A stretch of 64,000 nt of DNA from VRUE01 sp963805455 (GTDB lineage: Bacteria > Actinomycetota > Thermoleophilia > Solirubrobacterales > 70-9): positions 62,001 through 126,000 of the forward strand of contig CAWDUJ010000010.1 in assembly GCA_963805455.1 (NCBI GenBank), written 5' to 3'. The notes under the pieces were generated by a model, which worked only from the letters and a program-made list of their open reading frames with translations, had not been told where the DNA came from and made no database searches. Positions 35,601 to 43,082 of this stretch are shown piece by piece. Position numbers and translations under genes: made by a program. Numbering within the stretch: position 1 is the first letter of the stretch; each line of letters opens with the position of its first letter.

Positions 35601-35666
35601 GCCGGCGCGGCCGGAGTTGGGGGGTCCGTGGATAAGTGAGAGCGACATCGGGGCCGCGCCCAGCAT
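32597..35666 (-). pseudogene. addB: AddB-like helicase-nuclease, frameshifted in a CTC tract
   Basis: One extra base in the tract at 33128-33170 splits the gene. Frame 1 (35666 to about 33140) gives the helicase-like part: it opens SLSLIHGPPNSGRAGLV, and has the first iron-sulfur Cys in FDECSYRWFVDHELNP. Frame 2 (to 32597) gives the nuclease domain: LEIDGWGLHGAIDRVD, ALVLDYKLSGS (Asp-x-Lys), and the Cys triplet in GICPAYCDFAPICRR. Without the extra base the product is about 1022 residues, one continuous AddB. The Walker A is degenerate (GPPNSGRA, no GK), so ATPase activity is doubtful in this subunit. A second start at 35648 is possible. It is first in the addB-addA operon. Confidence 0.85.
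33128..33170. repeat. CTC triplet tract in addB
   Basis: On the plus strand: three CTC units, one extra C at 33137, then eleven CTC units. In the gene it encodes a poly-Glu run of 11. The extra C breaks the reading frame between the AddB helicase-like and nuclease parts. Triplet slippage alone would not change frame, so the single C is the critical base. Confidence 0.85.
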
Positions 35667-35732
35667 AGGTCCGCCCCCGGCGCGGGAGATGGGGTGATTT
35701 GACGTCTTCCCCGCTCTCTACATTGGGCCGCG

Positions 35733-36188
35733 ATGTCACTCTGTTTCGTCGACCCAGCAGATGCGATCCGCGCGATCGCCGACTCGATCGGCCGCGAGGC
35801 GCGCCGCCAGCTGCTCGGCGAGGCCGTCCGCGCCTGGGTCGACGAGATACCCGACAGCGAGCTCGAGACCCACTACGCGAAGGCGCTCTCCGAGCTCGAC
35901 GAGCACGACCTCTCGATGCTCGCCGCCTGGCACGGCTCGCTCGAGGTCGGCCAGCCGCTTCCCAACCGCGACTTCCTGATGGGCGCCTTCGGCTCTCTGG
36001 GCGACAACCGCCGCGAGGCACTGAAGCTGGCCGCCGGGTTCCGGGGCGAGGAGGCCGTCGACGCCGGCGTCACCGAGGACGACGCCCTCGAGCTGGTCCT
36101 CGGCCTGCTCTCGCAGCCTCGCCAGATGGAGCTCGCCGTCGAGGCGGTCGAGCTCTACATCTGGGACCGCGCGGGATCTGAAAACTAG
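35733..36188 (+). CDS. Hypothetical helical protein (151 aa)
   Basis: A soluble, acidic, mostly alpha-helical protein (DPADAIRAIADSIGREARRQLLGEAVRAWVDEIPDSELETHYAKALSELDEHDLSML). No Cys cluster, signal peptide or catalytic motif. The gap to the divergent addB is 66 bases, and the stop overlaps that of the convergent HAD phosphatase by a shared CTAG. No family was recognised. A link to DNA repair by position is weak. Confidence 0.65.
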   Translation: MSLCFVDPADAIRAIADSIGREARRQLLGEAVRAWVDEIPDSELETHYAKALSELDEHDLSMLAAWHGSLEVGQPLPNRDFLMGAFGSLGDNRREALKLAAGFRGEEAVDAGVTEDDALELVLGLLSQPRQMELAVEAVELYIWDRAGSEN

Positions 36189-36823
36189 GCGGCGAGCGCC
36201 GCGCGGATCTCCGGGATCGCCTGCTCGTTGTCGCGGAAGTGGACGGCGTTGATGCCCGCCCGCTGAGCGCCTTCGCAGTTGACCCCGACGTCGTCGATGA
36301 AGAGGCAGGCCTCGGGCGCGATCCCGATCCGCTCCAGGGTCATCGCGTAGATCTTCGACTCCGGCTTGCGGCAGCCGACGAACCCCGAGTCGACGACGGT
36401 CTCGAAGATCTCGTCGACCGGCAGCATCGAGCGCCACAGCGGCTCCCACTCCCGCACGTTGTTGGTCAGCATCGCCATCCGGTAGCCGGATTCCTTCAGC
36501 TCGCGCATCAGGCCGATCATCTCCGGGTTCGGTTCGAGCGCCTCGAAGTAGATCTCTTTGAAGCGGTGCATCTCCGGGCGGTGGCCGAGCAGCGGTTCGA
36601 GGGCGTCGGCGATCTGCTCGAGGAACGCCGCCTCGGTGATCTCGCCGCGCTCGAGTTTGAACAGCGGGTTCTCGCCGTCGGCGGTGGCGCTCGCCTGCAT
36701 TGCCTTGCCGAGGTTTTCGGTCGTGATCCCGGTCTGGTCCTGAAAGGCCATGAACGACTCGATCAGCGGCGAGGTCAGGACGCCGCCGAAGTCGGAGATC
36801 ACCGCCTCGATCCGCTCAGCCAT
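36185..36823 (-). CDS. HAD-family hydrolase (HAD-IA, YihX/epoxide-hydrolase-N-type)
   Basis: 212 residues. Motif I is ISDFGGVLTSPL near 10 (nucleophile Asp; the second Asp is replaced by Gly, as in the DFGGVL subgroup). Motif II is MLTNN near 99, motif III Lys in RKPESKIY near 133 and motif IV FIDDVGVNCEGA near 156. A helical cap lies between I and II. Probably a small phosphatase of unknown substrate. Overlaps the preceding gene by 8 bases, so the two minus-strand genes 37208-36185 form an operon. Confidence 0.86.
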   Translation of the reverse strand: MAERIEAVISDFGGVLTSPLIESFMAFQDQTGITTENLGKAMQASATADGENPLFKLERGEITEAAFLEQIADALEPLLGHRPEMHRFKEIYFEALEPNPEMIGLMRELKESGYRMAMLTNNVREWEPLWRSMLPVDEIFETVVDSGFVGCRKPESKIYAMTLERIGIAPEACLFIDDVGVNCEGAQRAGINAVHFRDNEQAIPEIRAALAA

Positions 36824-37208
36824 CGCTCCACACCACCTCGTAGTGGCCGAGGCCCTCGCGGCCCTCGAGCGACCAGCGGAAGAACGCGACCTCGGAGGCG
36901 AGGCCCGGGCGGTCGATCGAGCTGGTGCTGATCAGCGTTCCGCCGCCGCGCAGCGGCTGGCCCTCCTCGCCGTCGATCCAGAGCTCGAGCGTCGCCCGGC
37001 GCTGGACCCCGTCCGGCCCGTACTCGGTCGAGAGCAGGGCCTCGGAAACCTCGACCGGAGCGCCGTCCGGGCCGCAGAGGACGGCGGCGAGGACCTCGTC
37101 GCCGTGGCTGGCGGCGCCGTCCGGCCGCCGCGCCGAGAGGGCGAGCAGGCCGCCGTCGGAGAAGACGATCCCGATCGACCGCCGCTGGATCTGTCGCTCC
37201 GCACTCAC
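36816..37208 (-). CDS. Hypothetical beta-rich protein (130 aa)
   Basis: Begins from GTG with MSAERQIQRRSIGIVFSDGG. The rest is beta-rich with paired strands (EVLAAVLCGPDGAP, ATLELWIDGEEGQPL, EVAFFRWSLEGREGLGHYEVVW). One Cys only. No known domain. Overlap with the HAD gene suggests the two work together or at least are made together. It is divergent from the GNAT acetyltransferase gene. Confidence 0.68.
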   Translation of the reverse strand: MSAERQIQRRSIGIVFSDGGLLALSARRPDGAASHGDEVLAAVLCGPDGAPVEVSEALLSTEYGPDGVQRRATLELWIDGEEGQPLRGGGTLISTSSIDRPGLASEVAFFRWSLEGREGLGHYEVVWSDG

Positions 37209-37233
37209 GGGCGCGGAGACTATCTTGAGCCCG

Positions 37234-37773
37234 GTGAAGATCCGCAGCGCCGATCCCGAGCGAGACGCCGCAGCCTGTGCGGCGATCTACGCGCCTCACG
37301 TCGAGGCCTCGGCGACCTCGTTCGAGGCCGAGCCGCCGACCGCGGCCGAGCTCGCCGAGCGGATCGAGCGGACCGGCGCCACCCATCCCTGGCTGGTGGC
37401 CGAGAGCGACGGCGAGGTCGTCGGCTTCGCCTATGCCTGCGAGCATCGGACCCGGGCCGCCTACCGCTGGGCGGTCGACGTCTCGATATATCTCGCCGAG
37501 GCCAATCGCGGACAGGGACTGGGGCGGGAGCTGTACGAAGCGCTGTTCGAGCGGCTCCGCGACCAGCGGTTCAGGGTCGCCTGCGCCGGGGTGACGCTGC
37601 CGAATGAGGCGAGCGTCCGGCTCCACGAGAGCCTCGGATTCACTCCGGTCGGCGTCTACCGCCGGATCGGGTGGAAGGCCGGGGCCTGGCACGATGTCGG
37701 CTGGTGGCAGCTCGATCTCAGCCCCGACGGCGAGGACCCTCCCGGGGAGCCGCTCGCGCCCGAGTACCATTGA
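37234..37773 (+). CDS. GNAT N-acetyltransferase, phosphinothricin-acetyltransferase-like
   Basis: About 179 residues from GTG 37234. Transfers an acetyl group from acetyl-CoA to an amine. It opens VKIRSADPERDAAACAAIYAPHVEASATSFE, the usual Pat/Bar start, and has HPWLVAESDGEVVGFAYA, DVSIYLAEANRGQGLGRELYEAL (acetyl-CoA pyrophosphate loop RGQGLG) and NEASVRLHESLGFTPVGVYRRIGWKAGAWHDVGWWQ. This C-terminal pattern is typical of the phosphinothricin or methionine-sulfoximine acetyltransferases, but the natural substrate is not certain. Followed after 3 bases by the SufT-like gene. Confidence 0.88.
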   Translation: MKIRSADPERDAAACAAIYAPHVEASATSFEAEPPTAAELAERIERTGATHPWLVAESDGEVVGFAYACEHRTRAAYRWAVDVSIYLAEANRGQGLGRELYEALFERLRDQRFRVACAGVTLPNEASVRLHESLGFTPVGVYRRIGWKAGAWHDVGWWQLDLSPDGEDPPGEPLAPEYH

Positions 37774-37776
37774 CAA

Positions 37777-38103
37777 ATGTCCGATAGCCAGACTGACCAG
37801 ACAGAAAAGCTGACCGAGGAAGATGTCTTCGAAGCCCTCGAGGAGGTCATCGACCCCGAGTTGGGCCTCGACTTCGTCTCGCTCGGCCTCGTCTACGACG
37901 TCGACATCGAGGGGGAGGAGGTCTACGTCACCTTCACCCTGACGACGCCGGCCTGCCCGATCGGCCCCCAGGTCTCCGAACAGATGAAGGAGTTCGTCGG
38001 CGACCTCCCCGGCGTCTCGGCGGTCCACCCGAAGATGGTCTTCGACCCGCCTTGGTCACCGGAAATGATGTCCGAGGACGCCAAGTTCGCTCTCGGCTTC
38101 TAG
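37777..38103 (+). CDS. SufT-like MIP18/DUF59 protein (iron-sulfur assembly factor)
   Basis: 108 residues. DUF59 fold: EEDVFEALEEVIDPELGLDFVSLGLVYDVDIEGEEVYVTFTLTTPACPIGPQV with the conserved Cys in ACPIG, then a second Cys-less C-terminal part. Family knowledge: SufT/PaaD-like factors help deliver Fe-S clusters and often sit in actinobacterial suf operons. Here it is about 15 kb from the suf genes of this window and behind an acetyltransferase. The gene symbol is left empty because DUF59 proteins have several roles. Confidence 0.85.
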   Translation: MSDSQTDQTEKLTEEDVFEALEEVIDPELGLDFVSLGLVYDVDIEGEEVYVTFTLTTPACPIGPQVSEQMKEFVGDLPGVSAVHPKMVFDPPWSPEMMSEDAKFALGF

Positions 38104-38156
38104 AGAGGGATTGCCGGTAGGAGCGGCATTCGGGGGGTCTATTCGTCCCCCTCTCT
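38102..38156 (+). terminator. Hairpin region after the SufT-like gene
   Basis: AGAGAGGG (38102-38109) can pair with CCCTCTCT (38149-38156), while GGGGG (38133-38137) can pair with CCCCC (38147-38151). The two pairings exclude each other because they share three C residues. Either could end the upstream transcript; the alternative-fold arrangement could also regulate the next gene. Low certainty. Confidence 0.3.
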
Positions 38157-38210
38157 TTCCCCTCCGGGAAGGAACTACGATCATGGCCGGTAGGGATGAG
38201 AAGGATCAGC

Positions 38211-38395
38211 ATCAGTCCAGCTATGGGCGTTGCGCTGGCCGCATTAGTTGTCGCTGCCTCGGGGGGCGCCTACGCCGCGACGAGCAGCCACTCCGGCGCA
38301 AGATTTTATCAGTCCAGCTATGGGCGTTGCGCTGGCCGCATTAGTTGTCGCTGCCTCGGGGGGCGCCTACGCCGCGACGAGCAGCCACTCCGGCG
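38211..38395 (+). repeat. 88-bp direct tandem repeat with 9-bp spacer
   Basis: Copies at 38211-38298 and 38308-38395 are identical over all 88 bases, separated by CAAGATTTT. The unit encodes the signal-peptide region of the downstream surface protein. The repeat period of 97 bases is not a multiple of three, so the second copy shifts the frame of anything started before the first copy. Confidence 0.95.
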
Positions 38396-39114
38396 AAACG
38401 ATTGCGGCCTGCGTGCGGCACAAGGGGGGTGCCCTGTATGTCGCCCGCAGGTGTGCCCACCGCGACAAGCGCCTGACCTGGGGCATTCAGGGTCCGCGCG
38501 GCGCAGCCGGGCCAAGGGGGGCGGCCGGCGGGGACGCCGCGGCCGGGCTGCCTGGCCCATCTGGTCCGACTGTTCTCGCCCAGCCTGCCGCCTGGGTTCT
38601 CCACAGCGCTGCCCCCCAGAGCGATTCGGTGGCGGCGGACGCCCCCCAGAGCGACGGCTCCGCCGACGCCGAGGAGGACGCCTTCAAGTTCGGCGGCTTC
38701 GGCGGCCCGTTCACCGCGACCGGGCAGATGCAGGAGTTCCTGCTCAGCCCCAGCAGCCTCAGTGGGACCCCCGTTCGCCTCAGCTCGGTGAGCTTCTGCT
38801 ACTTCGTCGGGCCCTACCCGCCCGGCAACACCTTGACGAATACGGTGATCAACCACATCTGGGTATACGAGCTGAATGAGGCCGACACAGGCACAGGTTT
38901 TCCACCCTCGGCAGTTTCCACCCCCCTCGACCAGTCGGTTTCGCTCGGGAACAAGACTCACGGCTGCCCGACCTACGTCCTAGCCAGCCCACCGCCGATC
39001 GCTCCCGGCGCGTTCCTCTTCCTGCGGGTCCGGGTGGTCGATACCCAGGGCAAAGGGGACAGCAGTGGCGCGCTCGCGCAGTTGGGCAGGGTCACCGCCA
39101 CCTATTCCCCTTGA
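38320..39114 (+). CDS. Secreted protein with collagen-like patch; 5' end disturbed by tandem duplication
   Basis: The natural start appears to have been ATG 38196 (MRRISISPAMGVALAALVVAASGGAYAA), in the same style as the gene at 1741-2265, but the 97-base repeat period puts everything after copy 1 out of frame. The body is in the frame of the second copy, where ATG 38320 (MGVALAALVV, no ribosome site) or TTG 38248 could start. After the signal segment come Cys and His (ETIAACVRHKGGAL, RRCAHRDK), then GPRGAAGPRGAAGGDAAAGLPGPSGP, a collagen-like run, then a beta-rich domain (FVGPYPPGNTLTNTVINHIWVYEL). Surface exposure is inferred. Type could be pseudogene, phase-variable gene or assembly artefact. 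Confidence 0.7.
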   Translation: MGVALAALVVAASGGAYAATSSHSGETIAACVRHKGGALYVARRCAHRDKRLTWGIQGPRGAAGPRGAAGGDAAAGLPGPSGPTVLAQPAAWVLHSAAPQSDSVAADAPQSDGSADAEEDAFKFGGFGGPFTATGQMQEFLLSPSSLSGTPVRLSSVSFCYFVGPYPPGNTLTNTVINHIWVYELNEADTGTGFPPSAVSTPLDQSVSLGNKTHGCPTYVLASPPPIAPGAFLFLRVRVVDTQGKGDSSGALAQLGRVTATYSP

Positions 39115-39129
39115 ACCGCCAGCGGCGGG

Positions 39130-39525
39130 CTATGACCAGAACTCGTCCCAGGCGTAGAGGTCCTCGAAGTGCTCCCGGCCGGCGGTGATCCGGCCGTCCT
39201 TGAGCTCGAAGACGATGCAGTTGCCAACTTCCAGCTGCTTGCCGTTTCGCTCCCCGGTGCTGGTCTGGATGCCGACCACGACGCCGTCATCGTCTTCGGC
39301 CATGTGCTCCAACTTGGCTCGGAAGGTCCCGCCGGTCTCCTGACCCAGCCGGCCAAAGAAGGCCAGGGTCGCGTCGCGGTCCTCGCGGTCGCCGGAAAAG
39401 GAGCCGTGCCCCGGCGTGTGCCATGAGGCGCTCTCGTCGAAGGTCTCGACCAGCGTGTCCATGTCGGCCGTGTTGAACGCTTCGTAGGCGCGGCGGACGA
39501 CCGCTGCGTTCTCTCCTGTTGCCAT
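39130..39525 (-). CDS. NTF2-like/SnoaL-type protein (ketosteroid-isomerase fold)
   Basis: 131 residues from ATG 39525 with AGAGGAAG upstream. Cone-shaped NTF2 fold: MATGENAAVVRRAYEAFNTADMDTLVETFDESASWHTPGHGSFSG, then TLAFFGRLGQETGGTFRAKLEHM and VVVGIQTSTGERNGKQLEVGNCIVFELKDGRI. Such proteins bind small hydrophobic ligands or catalyse isomerisation or dehydration. No partner enzyme is adjacent. Convergent with the collagen-like gene and divergent from the NHL protein. The inverted repeat at 39548-39568 lies just upstream. Confidence 0.85.
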   Translation of the reverse strand: MATGENAAVVRRAYEAFNTADMDTLVETFDESASWHTPGHGSFSGDREDRDATLAFFGRLGQETGGTFRAKLEHMAEDDDGVVVGIQTSTGERNGKQLEVGNCIVFELKDGRITAGREHFEDLYAWDEFWS

Positions 39526-39547
39526 CGTTCTTCCTCTCGTTGCGATC

Positions 39548-39568
39548 AGTACAAGTCGCGACAGTACT
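39548..39568. promoter_or_regulatory. Inverted repeat upstream of the NTF2-like gene
   Basis: AGTAC-aagTCGCGAca-GTACT lies 23 bases before the NTF2-like start, in the divergent gap to the NHL gene. It resembles HxlR- or ArsR-type sites in size, but no consensus is matched. Candidate operator only. Confidence 0.3.
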
Positions 39569-39703
39569 CCCCTTCCGCCAAGTTGCCGGACGCCAGGTTT
39601 CCCACTTGGCTTTGTGCGCGCCATCCGAGGTCGTTCGCCAATCTCGGATATTAAGTACGCCCGGGTTTGACGCCGGCGGCCGTGGCTGAGAGCCTGTCGG
39701 CCA

Positions 39704-41224
39704 ATGGGGGTTGGGGACATCAGGGGGTCGGTCGGGCGGTTCCTCGTCCTCGCCATCGTTACGGCGGCGATCTTCGCCGCGGTGACTGGCACGGCGAGCG
39801 CGGCATTCTCCGCAAATCCGACCCGCACCTTCCCAATCGGGACCTACCAATTCGGCGGCTACGCGCCCGGGTTCGACGGGACCTTCTGGACTGTCGCCAC
39901 CGGCTCCAGCAGCGGCGGCGCCGTCGGCCACGTCGACGACGAAGGCAACAACCTCGGCGACGGCTTCAACATCAACGATTCCGCCGCGCTCGGGATCGCC
40001 TATTACGGCGGCCGGGTCTACATCCCGGTCGGCAGCAGCTACTCGCCGCGGATCATCTCGTACAACCTGAATGGCGGAGACCCGATTCATCCCGACAGCG
40101 CAACCGGCCCGCGGTTCGGGTCCAACCAGTTGATCCTGCGCGCCTACCCGGGCGGCCTCGGCACGGTCGCGCTCGGCCAGAACCAAAAAGTCGCGACCCT
40201 GAACCTCGCCTCGAACGTCGCCGCAAACCCCTGGTACCCGATGGCCTTCCACGGCAACGGGATCAACGATCCCCTGTACAACGTCGAAGTCGGCAACGCA
40301 TTCGAAACCTGCTCCCTCGACGGTGAAGGGATCGTCATCGGGGAACCGGATAAATACTGCGGCAAATACGGCTACACGGACCCCGGCGACCTCAACAGCA
40401 AACATCCGGGCTTCAACTACCCGATCGACACCGCACCCGGGCTCGGTGGGCTCTACGTAGCCGAGAAAGACAACGATCGCGTCACCCACATCAACACCGT
40501 CGCCAACCCGGGGGCCACCATCGACTTCACGTTCGGCGGGTTGGGCAGCGGAGCCAGCCAGCTGAATGAACCGTTCTCGGTGGTCGTGCAGCCGGGGACC
40601 AACGACGTCTTCGTCAGCGAGCAGGGCAACTTCAGGATCTCGGTCTTCGACGCGGGCGGCCACTACATCGCCTCCTTCGGGTACGGGGTCCTCGACGGCT
40701 CCGACACGATGCAGGTCTGCGGGCTGGAAATCGGCCCCTGCCGAGCGGGGGTCTCCTACCTGACGGATCCGCGCTCCTACTTCACGCGGCTCGACTTCGG
40801 CCCCGAAGGCGAACTTCTCGCCTACATGCCGCTGACCGGCCAGATTCAGGTCTTTGGGGTGTCCGGGGCGCCGGGCTCCGGAGGGGGCGGAGGGGGCGGG
40901 GGACCGGCCCCCGGCGGCGCCAAAAAAGCCACAGAGCAGGTGCGCCTCGCCGCCAGCCCGATCAAGGTCAAGAAAGGCGCGAAAACGAAACTGACCGCGA
41001 TCGTCAATCGCGGCAAAGAATGTGCCGATCGGAAAGTCCTCTTCCAGGCCAAGACCGACCGAAGCTGGGACAACCTCGGCCGGGCGGTCAAACCGGGCAA
41101 AGGCTGCAAAGTCTCGAAAAAGGTGAAGATCACCACCAAGTCAGTCTTCCGGGCGGTCCTGATCAACTCGAAAAATCAGGCGACCCTCGGGTACTCGCCC
41201 AGGGTCACCGTCAAGCTGAAATAG
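39704..41224 (+). CDS. Secreted NHL-repeat beta-propeller protein
   Basis: 506 residues. Signal peptide about 1-34 (LVLAIVTAAIFAAVTGTASA). Repeated propeller-type strands: GTFWTVATGSSSGGAVGHVD, GGLGTVALGQNQKVATLNL, GGLYVAEKDNDRVTHINTV, TNDVFVSEQGNFRISVFDAGGHYIASFGYG, FGPEGELLAYMPLTGQIQVFGV, close to NHL repeats. A Gly run (GGGGGGGG) and then a C-terminal beta-sandwich with Lys-rich strands (AASPIKVKKGAKTKLTAIVNRGKEC...RVTVKLK), common at the end of surface proteins of this lineage. Probably exported and wall-associated; ligand unknown. Confidence 0.82.
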   Translation: MGVGDIRGSVGRFLVLAIVTAAIFAAVTGTASAAFSANPTRTFPIGTYQFGGYAPGFDGTFWTVATGSSSGGAVGHVDDEGNNLGDGFNINDSAALGIAYYGGRVYIPVGSSYSPRIISYNLNGGDPIHPDSATGPRFGSNQLILRAYPGGLGTVALGQNQKVATLNLASNVAANPWYPMAFHGNGINDPLYNVEVGNAFETCSLDGEGIVIGEPDKYCGKYGYTDPGDLNSKHPGFNYPIDTAPGLGGLYVAEKDNDRVTHINTVANPGATIDFTFGGLGSGASQLNEPFSVVVQPGTNDVFVSEQGNFRISVFDAGGHYIASFGYGVLDGSDTMQVCGLEIGPCRAGVSYLTDPRSYFTRLDFGPEGELLAYMPLTGQIQVFGVSGAPGSGGGGGGGGPAPGGAKKATEQVRLAASPIKVKKGAKTKLTAIVNRGKECADRKVLFQAKTDRSWDNLGRAVKPGKGCKVSKKVKITTKSVFRAVLINSKNQATLGYSPRVTVKLK

Positions 41225-41228
41225 CTCT

Positions 41229-41393
41229 TCAGAGGTCGCCGCGGCTGCCGACGCCCCCGAAGAAACCCGGGAGCAGAAAGAAGAAGAACGCCAGGAACGA
41301 GATGAAGGTCAGGCCCTGGGTCAAGAGGTCGACGGCGACGATCGCCAGTCCGATTGCGATCAGGACCATACGGGTGCGAGGCCTGAGTCCCAT
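41229..41393 (-). CDS. Small membrane protein (54 aa)
   Basis: A small frame on the minus strand: MGLRPRTRMVLIAIGLAIVA then a short turn, then LTFISFLAFFFFLLPGFFGG and GVGSRGDL. Two hydrophobic helices with a basic N-terminus are clear. It lies between the NHL gene (stop 41224) and the multicopper oxidase (stop 41442), on the oxidase strand, 48 bases downstream. No strong ribosome site. Function unknown; the codon choice and hydrophobic layout favour a real gene. Confidence 0.5.
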   Translation of the reverse strand: MGLRPRTRMVLIAIGLAIVAVDLLTQGLTFISFLAFFFFLLPGFFGGVGSRGDL

Positions 41394-41441
41394 CGACCGA
41401 GCCTACTGATGCGCAACACAGGGCAGGTCCCCCTGCCCCGA

Positions 41442-43082
41442 TCAGCGCCCAGAGCCGCGCTTTACGACCTGGAATTGGGTCATCAGGCCGTGGTCCTCGT
41501 GGTCGAGCATGTGGCAGTGGATCACGAACTTGCCGAGGTAGTCGCTGAAGTGGCCGGCGACCAGGATCCGTTCGCCGGGGTGGAGGAAGAAGGTGTCCTT
41601 GAGGCAGTCTTCCCAGGGCGGCGGCCGTCTGCCGTCGCGGGCGAGCAGATACCAGTCAGTGTGGTGGAGGTGGATCAGGTGGGCGGTGTTGGTCCTGTTG
41701 GTGAACTCCCAGGTCTCGGTCGTGTCGATTTCGGGAAATGCGTCTGAGCGGGCCGGGTTGAACGTCCTCCCGTTGATCACCCAGGTCGGGGTGAAGGCGC
41801 CGCCGATTTCGATCGCCCATCTCCGGTCCGGCTTTTTCGAGACGTGCTTGGTCCAGGCGGGCAGCGGCCGCAGCCGGTGGGGCACCTTGGTCCGATCCGG
41901 CATCCGTCCCGAGCCGACCCGGAACTGCATCAGCGCCCCGACGTAGGGCTTCGCGCCGGGGCCGTTGTGGCCGCCGTGGTGAGGCCTGCTCCGTAGCTCG
42001 ACAGAATCGCCGGAGGCGCCGGCGAAGTCGACGATCAGCTCGACCCGCTCTGCCGGTCCGATCATCACCTGGCTCAGGCTGACCGGTTTCGGCAGCAGGC
42101 CGCTGTCGCTGCCGATCAGGGTCATCGGCATCCCATTCGAGAGATGGAGGTTGTAGGGGCGGAACCCGGACGCGTTGAGAATCCGCAGCCGGTGGCGCTG
42201 AGGCGTGACCCGGTGGTGCGGCATGAAGGCGCCGTTGACGAGGACGCTGTGCCCGGTGACGCCGTCGGCGGGCGGCCTCAGATCGGTGAAGGGGTCGGTC
42301 AGCTGGTTGTCGCGGTCGAAGGTCCGCTCGGCGATCATCAGCGGGATGTCGCGCTCGCCCGCGGGCAGCGGCAGCGAGCGGTCGAGCTCGTCGTCGACGA
42401 TCCACATCCCGGCCAGGCCGCGCCACACGTTGCGCGCCGTGTGGTCGAGTCGGTGGTCGTGGTACCACTGGAATGCCGCCGGTTCGGGACGGCCGTCTTC
42501 GTCGAGGTCGTAGACATAGGTGCGGCGCCGGCCGGGCTCGAGCAGGAAGTCGTTGCCCGACTCCTTCAGTGTCTGTCCCTGGGGGATCTGGCAGAAGAAG
42601 GACTTCGGATGGGCCTCGGTCAGGCCCCCGGGCTGGCCGTCGAACTGGGTGCGATTGTGGCCGCCGTGGAGGTGGACGGTGAGCTCGCCCGCCTCCGGCG
42701 GGAGCTCGTGGTCGAAGCTGACGCTGGTCCTGCGGCCGGCTGGGCGCCTTATCGTCGGTCCCGGAAAGGTGCCTCCGTAGGTCCACATCCGCGTCTTCGG
42801 GCCGGGGAGGATCTGCACCTCCGCCTCACGGATCGGGATCTCGATCCGCGCATCGTCCAGGACCCTCGGAATCGGCAGCCGGGCCCGAAACGGGACCGCG
42901 CCGGCCCGGGCGGGTTCCGGCCCCGCCGGTAGCGGGACCGGATTGCCCGACCGGGCCCAACCCGGGACGACCAGCGAAAGCGCCCCGCCCCCCAGGGCGC
43001 CGAGGAACGCCCGCCGCTTCAGGCGCGACTCTGGGGGGCGGTCCGTCGTCTCAGCCCCCTGGCAGAACTTCGATCGACCCAT
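41442..43082 (-). CDS. Multicopper oxidase with Tat signal
   Basis: 546 residues. Tat-like signal LKRRAFLGALGGGALSLVVPG near 20-45. Copper ligands: VHLHGGH near 137 and WYHDH near 205 (type 2/3), AHLIHLHHTDW near 470 and HCHMLDHEDHGLM near 523 (type 1, with Cys and axial Met). CotA/bilirubin-oxidase-like domain layout. Such enzymes oxidise metals or phenols with O2, folded in the cytoplasm and exported by Tat. Starts inside the end of the cupredoxin gene (32-base overlap), so the two form an operon and may exchange electrons. Confidence 0.9.
   Translation of the reverse strand: MGRSKFCQGAETTDRPPESRLKRRAFLGALGGGALSLVVPGWARSGNPVPLPAGPEPARAGAVPFRARLPIPRVLDDARIEIPIREAEVQILPGPKTRMWTYGGTFPGPTIRRPAGRRTSVSFDHELPPEAGELTVHLHGGHNRTQFDGQPGGLTEAHPKSFFCQIPQGQTLKESGNDFLLEPGRRRTYVYDLDEDGRPEPAAFQWYHDHRLDHTARNVWRGLAGMWIVDDELDRSLPLPAGERDIPLMIAERTFDRDNQLTDPFTDLRPPADGVTGHSVLVNGAFMPHHRVTPQRHRLRILNASGFRPYNLHLSNGMPMTLIGSDSGLLPKPVSLSQVMIGPAERVELIVDFAGASGDSVELRSRPHHGGHNGPGAKPYVGALMQFRVGSGRMPDRTKVPHRLRPLPAWTKHVSKKPDRRWAIEIGGAFTPTWVINGRTFNPARSDAFPEIDTTETWEFTNRTNTAHLIHLHHTDWYLLARDGRRPPPWEDCLKDTFFLHPGERILVAGHFSDYLGKFVIHCHMLDHEDHGLMTQFQVVKRGSGR

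Noticed and set aside
40870..40920. Glycine run as a phase-variable repeat in the NHL protein
   Set aside because: The run GGGGGGGG is in frame, with mixed GGA/GGG/GGC codons, and both flanks read correctly; it is a normal linker.
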